From: G963677085 sp963677085
Lineage (GTDB): Bacteria; Planctomycetota; Planctomycetia; Pirellulales; Thermoguttaceae
Direction: 5' to 3'
NCBI GenBank assembly: GCA_963677085.2
Contig: CAXXFH010000004.1
Coordinates: 3,596,001 to 3,660,000 of the forward strand
DNA length: 64,000 bases
Part shown: piece after piece, positions 58,297 to 64,000 of the stretch
How positions within the stretch are numbered: position 1 is the first letter of the stretch
How the letters are laid out: every line of letters starts with the position of its first letter
Notes under the pieces: model-generated
The model's database searches: none
What the model was told of the DNA's origin: nothing
Seen by the model: the letters and a program-made list of their open reading frames with translations, nothing else
Translations under genes and position numbers: made by a program

Positions 58297-59076
58297 TTAC
58301 TCCCGCGATGCTTTACGATACTCGGCAAAGGTTACCGGCTTGTAGATTCGCATCAGCTCCTGGGTTTGGATGATGCGGTCCAGATCGGCCTGGGCCATGC
58401 GGCGTACGAACTGGTGTTCGCTGTGGCTGCGAAGTCGCTTCGGCCGAATCCCCGGTTTTAGGGTCAGGGTTCGGTCGACTTTTCGGGCAAACGCTTCGTA
58501 TTTGACCAAAGCCGCGTTGACCAGCATGCGTGCCGAGGGAGGGCTGGCCCCGGGGGTCAGCAGGGCGTTGAGCTGGGCGTAGGCGTCGCAGAATTCCCGA
58601 TACTGCTGCGCGATCGTCTGACTTCCGGCATCGACGAGCCAGAGGCGATAGACTAACCGTGGGTTGGAGAGCGTGAGCTCTCCGGTAGTCTTGTCGTATT
58701 TTTCGTCGAACGTGGGGGCCGCCAGCAGTTGGGCCAGTGGATCGTCGTGGTGGACGGCCGATCGTTGTAGTTGGCGGCTGAAGGCTTCCACTTGTCGCGT
58801 TGGCAACTCCGTGCGTAGGCGACGGCTCATGTCGAGTAAGGTGAAGCACTCAGCCTGGCGATCATAGACCACCGTTTCGGCCGGCTGTTCGAGGAAATCG
58901 TAGACAACGCCCTCGTGAAAAATCGTGGTGCTTTGGGCGACCGGTTCCTTCTCGTTGGCGACGAAGACCTTGTTCTCTACCCGAAAATTCTCGGCAAGGG
59001 CCGCACGGCTGGGCAAACCCAGTAGCAGCAGGAGGACGGCGACCGTCTTGAGCGTTGGCATGGAGGTTGTCAGCAT
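58297..59076 (-). CDS. Secreted hypothetical protein
   Basis: 259 aa with a signal peptide (TVAVLLLLLGLPSRAALA), then NFRVENKVFVANEKEPVAQS, TIFHEGVVYDFLEQ and a helical C-terminal half. The start is 59076 or Met 59061. Not a family I recognise; periplasmic or surface location inferred. Confidence 0.65.
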   Translation of the reverse strand: MLTTSMPTLKTVAVLLLLLGLPSRAALAENFRVENKVFVANEKEPVAQSTTIFHEGVVYDFLEQPAETVVYDRQAECFTLLDMSRRLRTELPTRQVEAFSRQLQRSAVHHDDPLAQLLAAPTFDEKYDKTTGELTLSNPRLVYRLWLVDAGSQTIAQQYREFCDAYAQLNALLTPGASPPSARMLVNAALVKYEAFARKVDRTLTLKPGIRPKRLRSHSEHQFVRRMAQADLDRIIQTQELMRIYKPVTFAEYRKASRE

Positions 59077-59506
59077 GGCAGGCCCCTGGGTGATTCTCTC
59101 GGTGTTTCGCCCCTCAGGGTTTGTTGGGTAGTCGGTCGGTCGTGTGGGCCGTAGCGGCCCACGGCCAAGCAAACGTCTGTCGCTTGGCCCTCCGGGGGCA
59201 GTAGAATCGGCGGAGAGCATACAGAAAACGGGGTAATCGCGTAAGACGGGTTTTCTCTCGTAGCCACTGAGTGACTGCGCCACAGAGGGGGTAATAGTGA
59301 ACCTCGATGGCGGATCGCCAAAGCCCCCCATAGTTGCGGCGAGTCGCTCAGGGCTTGTGTTTATTGGCGACGAGTTGCTCATGCGGTCTCAAGTTGTGTG
59401 CCGCGGAGGCCGATTTGGGTAGTTGACAGCCTCACGGGCGCGCGGTAATTTATCATGCTTTGGGGTACAGCCCTTCCTTGGGTTTTGCTGCCTGCGGAAA
59501 ACATTC
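59077..59506. other. Intergenic region upstream of tRNA-Ala
   Basis: No gene seen in 430 bases. Contains the putative tRNA promoter (59423-59451). Confidence 0.35.
59423..59451 (+). promoter_or_regulatory. Putative promoter of tRNA-Ala
   Basis: TTGACA (59423-59428), 17-base spacer, then TAATTT (59446-59451). The -35 is perfect and the -10 weak. The tRNA begins 55 bases downstream. Confidence 0.4.
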
Positions 59507-59579
59507 GGGGGATTAGCTCAGTTGGGAGAGCGTCTGGCTGGCAGCCAGAAGGTCATCGGTTCGAGCCCGTTATCCTCCA
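59507..59579 (+). tRNA. tRNA-Ala (anticodon GGC)
   Basis: Acceptor GGGGGAT pairs with ATCCTCC including the alanine identity pair G3-U70. D-arm GCTC/GAGC, anticodon stem TCTGG/CCAGA around CTGGCAG (anticodon GGC), T-loop TTCGAGC, discriminator A at 59579. CCA is not encoded. Confidence 0.95.
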
Positions 59580-59597
59580 CCTTGGGGGCATTCATCG

Positions 59598-59640
59598 CCT
59601 CGCAAGCCTCGCCAATCTTGTGATTCGCGGGGCTTTTTTC
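59598..59640 (+). terminator. Terminator of tRNA-Ala
   Basis: AAGCCTCGC pairs with GCGGGGCTT (one G-U) followed by TTTTTTC. Confidence 0.6.
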
Positions 59641-59788
59641 TTTTCTTGGTGAACCGTGATTAGCTGCGACGTGCAACGCGTGTGCCGGTTGTGGGCTGTG
59701 GTCTTGCCGCGGTGATCATGTTTTCTCGTCGTATAAGAGAATGCGAAAAACGCCCGCCGATTTGTCGGGGGGGCGTCGGCAGAGCCAA

Positions 59789-60241
59789 TCAGGCAATCGC
59801 CAGCATAGCACGGCGCCACTGGGCGCGGAGTAGCCCGCGGATCGTCGGCGGGTTGGTGACCAGGGTGACTCGCAACGAGTAGTCGTCGATGTCGAGTTCG
59901 CCGCCGACCACCACCCGTGCGACCTGCAAGATGCTGGCCGCCTCGTTACGACTGACCGGCTTTGCGTGGGCGGCTCGGCTGCCGTGCTTGACAGCCCGTT
60001 TCAGCCTGTCGCATTGTTGAGAAGTCAAAAGACCGGCCTCGCGAAGACGACCGAGAAACACCGAGATGCCCGGTTCGTCGTCGACTGCTGTAGCTGGGTC
60101 ATCCTTGGTCAATCGCCATAGTGCGGCCTCGATGGCTGCCCGACTGGTCATCGCCGCCGCCAAGTAGAAGCCTGCGTGAAACGATCCTTCGGCCTCAGCG
60201 AGCAAGCGATTTGCAGACACCCGGGGCTGTAACGCAGTCAT
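59789..60241 (-). CDS. Helical hypothetical protein (DUF4145/HEPN-like look)
   Basis: 150 aa: AEGSFHAGFYLAAAMTSRAA, RLREAGLLTSQQCDRLKRAV then KHGSRAAHAKPVSRNEAASI. The helix pattern and the late R-x-x-H-like segment recall DUF4145/HEPN proteins, but this is a guess. ATG 60241 has GGGGAGGTACC upstream. A large hairpin lies in its leader (60285-60372). Confidence 0.5.
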   Translation of the reverse strand: MTALQPRVSANRLLAEAEGSFHAGFYLAAAMTSRAAIEAALWRLTKDDPATAVDDEPGISVFLGRLREAGLLTSQQCDRLKRAVKHGSRAAHAKPVSRNEAASILQVARVVVGGELDIDDYSLRVTLVTNPPTIRGLLRAQWRRAMLAIA

Positions 60242-60284
60242 TTTGGTACCTCCCCGCGCCGCCAGCGTGACGGCGCGCAAAGAA

Positions 60285-60372
60285 AGCGTCTCCCCGTAAA
60301 GGCGCTGTCAGGCTGCTGTAGAACAGCCCCGGGGTCCTTGCGGCGCACCCGACACCTCCACGGGGAGACGCT
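60285..60372. ncRNA. Structured RNA / large hairpin, unassigned
   Basis: Perfect 13-bp stem AGCGTCTCCCCGT (60285-60297) / ACGGGGAGACGCT (60360-60372) with a 62-base loop that itself folds (GGCTG/CAGCC). On the plus strand CTTTTTTC follows, as in a terminator. On the minus strand it is the 5' leader of the 59789-60241 gene. Confidence 0.4.
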
Positions 60373-60608
60373 CTTTTTTCTACAGGTAGGTTTGACATGT
60401 TTTCTACAGTACGCAAGAGACGCTTTGACGCTCGTATCTTACCACACCCCCCACCTCCGTCAAGTCCTTGGTTGCCTGAAACCAGGAGAACTCCTAAGTC
60501 GATTACTCCTGCTCTTCGCTCCCACGCTTTGTGTCGCGAGGAGGCCAAAAAAGCGTCGACTTCCACTGCGAAGGACGCGAAGCTCCAACCTTTGGGTTCC
60601 CACGCTGA

Positions 60609-60768
60609 TCGCAGCCTCTGGTGAATCCGCACAAAGTTGTGGCAGAAGAGGGCGATCGCCACGCTGAAGGCCCGTATCTCGAACTTCTTGTTGAAGGCGT
60701 TGGTCAGGTGGATGTAGTGGCGGTTTTGCATCTCTGATATTGAGGTTCTGGCACTCGACATAACTGGA
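60609..60768 (-). pseudogene. IS1-like transposase remnant, frameshifted
   Basis: The C-terminal part of an IS1-type DDE transposase: ISSYVECQNLNIR in one frame, continued as MQNRHYIHLTNAFNKKFEIR and FCHNFVRIHQRLR in the next. One extra base near 60731 causes the shift. N-terminal catalytic parts are missing. Confidence 0.65.
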
Positions 60769-61079
60769 GATGTCGGCCGGGTCGGAGTTGTCGGCGGTCA
60801 CGTCATCGCGGTACTCCAGCACAGCCTCTTCCGGGTCGCGGGCGAGCTTCTGGAGGGTATTCTTGGCGGCCCCCTATAGTCTAGGGGGGCGATTGAAACA
60901 GCCATCGACCAGATACCGAATGACGGCACAGCATTTCATTTTCGTAAAAAAGCGTGTTCATACACTCAATGCATGCATGCTTGATCGCTCAAGCAGTCAA
61001 TACGAGTTGTACATAATAATGTTGATTTTATTAAAATTTGATGTATAATATTGGTTGTACAGATTGCACAACTGTCCGA
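60769..61079. other. AT-rich spacer upstream of the toxin-antitoxin genes
   Basis: No gene. Contains the small palindrome CCCCCTA-TAGTC-TAGGGGG (60870-60888) and, from about 60920, an AT-rich stretch unlike the rest of the window, including TTGATT-16-TATAAT (61022-61049). Confidence 0.4.
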
Positions 61080-61106
61080 TTGACATAATCAACTAGTTCT
61101 GTACAA
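61007..61106 (+). promoter_or_regulatory. TTGTACA operator-like repeats of the toxin-antitoxin operon
   Basis: TTGTACA at 61007-61013 and 61055-61061, an inverted near-copy TGCACAA at 61066-61072 and an inverted copy TGTACAA at 61100-61106. The last overlaps the -10 box at 61102-61107. Placement fits autorepression by the antitoxin. Confidence 0.45.
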
Positions 61107-61107
61107 T
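61080..61107 (+). promoter_or_regulatory. Sigma-70 type promoter of the toxin-antitoxin operon
   Basis: TTGACA (61080-61085), 16-base spacer, TACAAT (61102-61107). The leader is about 97 bases to the ATG at 61211. Confidence 0.6.
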
Positions 61108-61210
61108 TCGCTTGCATCTGGTCGATAGCTAGGATAGGATCGCAGTAGAGAAGGAACAGATTGCGATCAGCAGGACTGCTCGACAGTAATGCAAGGAAAA
61201 GGAAGGAATT

Positions 61211-61543
61211 ATGGGAACCTCCACTCTCGACATCTCGGAAGCCCGCAAGCAGTTCTCACAACTGGATAAGCGGCTGCGTGAGGATCGAGTGATTTGGATC
61301 ACGCGCCACAACAAGAAAGCGTTTGCGGTTGTCGATACAGACGTGTTACAGACGGTTCTGGAAACAATTGAGATTCTCTCAGATCCCGAGGGGCTGAAAT
61401 TGTTTCAGGAAGGCTTGCACGACATCCGGGCCGGCCGACTGTATGACCATGAGGATGTCAAAAGCGAGCTCCTAAATGGCTTCACGGATCACGATCCAAT
61501 GGACAAAAACAGCGAAGGATTCGCTGAAGAGCCTTCCACCTAA
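61211..61543 (+). CDS. Phd/YefM-family antitoxin
   Basis: 110 aa. N-terminal Phd/YefM DNA-binding part: LDISEARKQFSQLDKRLRED then ITRHNKKAFAVVDTDVLQTV. The C-terminal tail is acidic and presumably neutralises the toxin. AAGGAAGGAATT precedes the ATG. It overlaps the toxin gene by 68 bases, typical of coupled toxin-antitoxin pairs. Confidence 0.85.
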   Translation: MGTSTLDISEARKQFSQLDKRLREDRVIWITRHNKKAFAVVDTDVLQTVLETIEILSDPEGLKLFQEGLHDIRAGRLYDHEDVKSELLNGFTDHDPMDKNSEGFAEEPST

Positions 61544-61871
61544 GGCCCGCGTTGGTTTGCTGGACAAGGCAGACCAATTGACAGAATGTGATGACCCAAG
61601 AAAGCACTGTAAACGCCTAGCCGGTCCGCTAGAAGGCTGCTATCGGATCGTTTATAGCCGCTATCGGGCCATCTTTACGGTCGAGGAAGAGCCGTTAGCC
61701 ACCGGGGACGTGCTGGTTCATTTAAAAGTTATATTCGTCGTGGCGGGAATCCGCAAAGAATTTGATCGCAACGATGTCTACCGAGTCGCGAAGAAACTAG
61801 TGGAAAACGTTCTGCCGACACTGTCAGACGAAATTGATGAATTCGAACTGCGGGAGAAAGACTCTGGGTAA
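61476..61871 (+). CDS. RelE/ParE-superfamily toxin
   Basis: 131 aa: MASRITIQWTKTAKDSLKSL, CKRLAGPLEGCYRIVYSRYR and AIFTVEEEP, then LKVIFVVAGIRKEFDRNDVY. The core fold and the RIVYSRYRAIF segment match RelE/ParE toxins, which cleave ribosome-bound mRNA or poison gyrase; which of the two is not decidable. It is longer than usual (about 90 aa), with an extra C-terminal helix. Confidence 0.85.
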   Translation: MASRITIQWTKTAKDSLKSLPPKARVGLLDKADQLTECDDPRKHCKRLAGPLEGCYRIVYSRYRAIFTVEEEPLATGDVLVHLKVIFVVAGIRKEFDRNDVYRVAKKLVENVLPTLSDEIDEFELREKDSG

Positions 61872-61875
61872 GTTG

Positions 61876-62133
61876 TTACCCCTTGTGTTCCCACCTTTTC
61901 TTGGCCGCCTTCCTGGCAATTTCTTTCCTCTGCTCGGCCGAAAGCTTCTTCGCTCGTGCCGGTCCGCCTTTCTTCCCTCCCAGCCGTCCAAGCGCGACCG
62001 CCGCGGGGTTCTTTTTCGGCTTGGGCTCCTTGGCCGCTTGGGGTTCGGCCTCAGCATCCGGCACAACGGCGTCGAGAGCGTGCTGGGCAAATTTCTGCAT
62101 GTCCTTCTGACATTTGCTTGAGCGTTTAAGCAT
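61876..62133 (-). CDS. Small basic protein with GGKKGG-x-AR-x-KLS domain
   Basis: 85 aa. An N-terminal acidic/Pro-Lys linker (EPQAAKEPKPKKNPAA) and the C-terminal block ALGRLGGKKGGPARAKKLSA followed by RKEIARKAAKKRWEHKG. This basic block occurs in many small bacterial proteins, probably nucleic-acid binding. Convergent with the toxin gene, four bases apart. Confidence 0.75.
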   Translation of the reverse strand: MLKRSSKCQKDMQKFAQHALDAVVPDAEAEPQAAKEPKPKKNPAAVALGRLGGKKGGPARAKKLSAEQRKEIARKAAKKRWEHKG

Positions 62134-62337
62134 ATCTGAAGTCTACCCGAACGCTCCCCCATCGACAATCCGGCCTTAAGGCTGGGCAATTCAAACTGCC
62201 CCACTACCGAAAAGCGCCGGACACTTTTTTTTTGCGCGGCGGTCCCCTAGAATGTGGGCTTGTGCTTGCGTTGCCAGCACCTCCGGCGGTGCGGGCTCTT
62301 GTTCCCCCCCTCTCGACTTATGTGCAAGGAGTAGCCC

Positions 62338-63885
62338 ATGGCGTCCCCTCATCCGCTGATCCGCACCCGGCTGTCGGCTCTGATGTTCCTGGAGTTCTTC
62401 ATTTGGGGAAGCTGGGGCGTGGCCATCACCGGCTACGCCGCGAACCTGGGCTTCACTGGCTCCGAGATCGGTTGGTTGGGCTCGGTGGCGGCCGTCGGAG
62501 CTATCATCTCGCCGTTGTTCGTGGGATTGATCGCCGATCGTTTCTTCGCCGCTCAGAAGGTCCTTAGCGTGTTGCATTTGGCGGGCGCGGCCTGCTTGAT
62601 TGGGGCCGGTTTTACCCGCGAATTTCTACCGCTGATGATATTAATGCTGTTCAACGGCCTGATGTTCATGCCGACCATCGCGTTGGCCAACTCGGTGGCG
62701 TTTCGGCACATCCCCGACCCGGACAAATTTCCCCGCATTGCGGTGCTCGGTTCGATCGGATGGATCGTGGCCGTGCTGATCCCGTCGCTTTTCCTGGGCG
62801 GGACGCAGGAGCCGAACTTCCTGTTTCAAGCGGGCGTGGGCGGAATCGTGTTGGCGTTGTATGCCTGGACTCTGCCCGACACGCCGCCCAGGGGAGCCGA
62901 AGCCGGCGGCGACGTGTTCGGCCTAAGCGCCTTGAAACTGCTGAAGGACCCGGTGTTCTTGGTCTTCGTGCTCTGCGTGTTCATGTTCAGCATTCCGGCC
63001 TGCGGCTACTTCTTTACGCTGATGGTGCCCATGCTCCAGCAACGGGGTTATCCCTCGCCGCTGGCGCTGACCTCGCTGAATCAGTTCTCGGAAATCATCT
63101 TCATGTTCAGCATGCCCTGGTTTGTGTCCAAGCTGGGATTGAAACGGGTGTTGCTGTTGGGCATGCTGTCGTGGACCTTGCGTTACGTGTGCTTCGCGTC
63201 GCCCGAGTTCTCGTTTGCCCTGCTCGGGCTGGTGTTGCACGGCATGTGCTACAGCTTCCTCTACGTTGGGGCCTATATGTGGATCGACCGCCGGGCGCCG
63301 GCCGAGTTGAAATCGAGTGCCCAGAGCCTGGTGGCCTTCCTGCTGCTGGGCGTGGGATTCTTCGCGGGAGCCAAGGGAGCGGGCGCCATGATGGAACTGT
63401 ATCCGCCGGATGTCTCCGCGATGCCGGCGGTCAATGCAGAAAACGGCGAGGCCATCGCCGACGCGAAACTTCCCCGCTGGTCCGACCCCCAAGCCGCGAC
63501 CAGCGCGTGGCGCTACCTCGACTTGTCCGGCACGGTCAAGGAACTCATGGGCGAGGAGGCCCCGCCGCACAAACCCGATCTTGCCGAACAGCTCGACGCC
63601 AACGAGGACGGCAAGATTTCCATCCAAGAGATCGACGAGTATGGCGAGCCCACGGTGACTGTTGACGGTTTGACGTATTCCAAGGAAGACCTGGCGACGA
63701 CCTTCCGCGAAGTCCACGAGAAGCTCGGTTTGGAGGGCGACGTGACGCTGGACCGCGAGCAGTGGTTGGCGGTTCAGGCCAATAAATGGGGACCCATCTG
63801 GTTGTATCCCGCCGTCTTCTGCTTTGTGATTCTTGCCGTCTTCGTGGTGGGCTTCCGCGACAAACCGATCGAAGAGAAGCAGTAG
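62338..63885 (+). CDS. MFS permease (nucleoside:H+ symporter-like) with EF-hand loop
   Basis: 515 aa, about 12 membrane helices. The start MFLEFFIWGSWGVAITGYAA and FVGLIADRFFAAQKVL fit the NupG-like nucleoside/H+ symporter branch of the MFS. Before the last helix (WLYPAVFCFVILAVFVVGFR) there is a soluble insert of about 110 residues. It contains a canonical EF-hand loop, DANEDGKISIQE, and a weaker second one around LEGDVTLDREQW. Calcium binding is inferred from the loop. AAGGAG lies upstream of ATG 62338. Confidence 0.85.
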   Translation: MASPHPLIRTRLSALMFLEFFIWGSWGVAITGYAANLGFTGSEIGWLGSVAAVGAIISPLFVGLIADRFFAAQKVLSVLHLAGAACLIGAGFTREFLPLMILMLFNGLMFMPTIALANSVAFRHIPDPDKFPRIAVLGSIGWIVAVLIPSLFLGGTQEPNFLFQAGVGGIVLALYAWTLPDTPPRGAEAGGDVFGLSALKLLKDPVFLVFVLCVFMFSIPACGYFFTLMVPMLQQRGYPSPLALTSLNQFSEIIFMFSMPWFVSKLGLKRVLLLGMLSWTLRYVCFASPEFSFALLGLVLHGMCYSFLYVGAYMWIDRRAPAELKSSAQSLVAFLLLGVGFFAGAKGAGAMMELYPPDVSAMPAVNAENGEAIADAKLPRWSDPQAATSAWRYLDLSGTVKELMGEEAPPHKPDLAEQLDANEDGKISIQEIDEYGEPTVTVDGLTYSKEDLATTFREVHEKLGLEGDVTLDREQWLAVQANKWGPIWLYPAVFCFVILAVFVVGFRDKPIEEKQ

Positions 63886-63949
63886 TAGGCAGTGGTTAGT
63901 GATTGGTGGCTGGTGCCGCTTGCGGGTTCGCGTCTGTTTTGCGCTGCGG

Positions 63950-63990
63950 CCCCTCACCCCCGGCCCCTCTCCCCCGCGGGGGAGAGGGGA
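63950..63990. repeat. Interspersed palindrome, CCCCTCTCCCC family, copy 2
   Basis: CCCCTCACCCCCGGCCCCTC continuing into a CCCCC-GCG-GGGG dyad; the reverse complement matches 25317-25356 almost base for base. Confidence 0.65.
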
Positions 63991-64000
63991 GATAACGGCC

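Overview
The window looks like a chromosomal segment of a member of the Planctomycetota, probably the Pirellulales. The pointers are a secreted FGE-type sulfatase beside a sialate O-acetylesterase, a DUF6807/PmoA protein, a PIN-TRAM membrane protein, an EF-hand loop inside a transporter, scattered short palindromes and a GC-rich base composition. This is inferred from gene content; there is no rRNA marker. No CRISPR array or rRNA operon was seen.

Positions 1-16392 read as an integrated accessory element. Its right edge abuts the 3' end of ssrA (tmRNA, minus strand, 16393-16752). A divergent 601-aa tyrosine recombinase (14381-16186) sits just inside that edge; the left edge is outside the window. 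From left to right the element carries: imuB/imuA (SOS mutasome genes, with a clear sigma-70 type promoter); a train of very small genes (1346-4480), most preceded by the directional 13-bp repeat ATGATACTGACTA; a broken arsR; an ECF sigma factor with a zinc anti-sigma factor; a redox/electrophile-response cassette (AhpD-like, MarR, pirin, isochorismatase-like, DoxX); three overlapping or adjacent zinc-ribbon/membrane genes; a truncated HigA-like antitoxin; a TsdA-like dihaem cytochrome c; and a further zinc-ribbon membrane gene that again has the 13-bp repeat upstream.

From 16393 on, the window looks like host chromosome. Housekeeping genes include ssrA, uppP, pcm, panB, gap, tmk, holB, csrA and tRNA-Ala(GGC). 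A minus-strand Flp/Tad pilus locus (27210-33114: flp, prepilin peptidase, tadE, cpaB, secretin, cpaE) is preceded by a cyclic-di-GMP-I (GEMM) riboswitch at 33399-33487. This suggests c-di-GMP control of pilus-based attachment. The motor and platform genes (cpaF, tadB, tadC) are not in the window. Next come a YfhO-like membrane protein with a GT2 glycosyltransferase, a lipoprotein TolC-type channel overlapping a WYL regulator, a RAYT transposase with its REP palindromes, and a chemoreceptor with CheW.

The last part (56409-63885) has secreted proteins of unknown role and a small accessory patch: an IS1-like transposase remnant, a structured RNA, and a Phd/RelE toxin-antitoxin pair with a good promoter and operator-like repeats. 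It ends with an MFS permease carrying an EF-hand loop before its last membrane helix.

The best candidate for something undescribed is the repeat-plus-hairpin leader shared by the small genes of the element. The c-di-GMP riboswitch/Tad arrangement and the RAYT/REP set are the next most informative.
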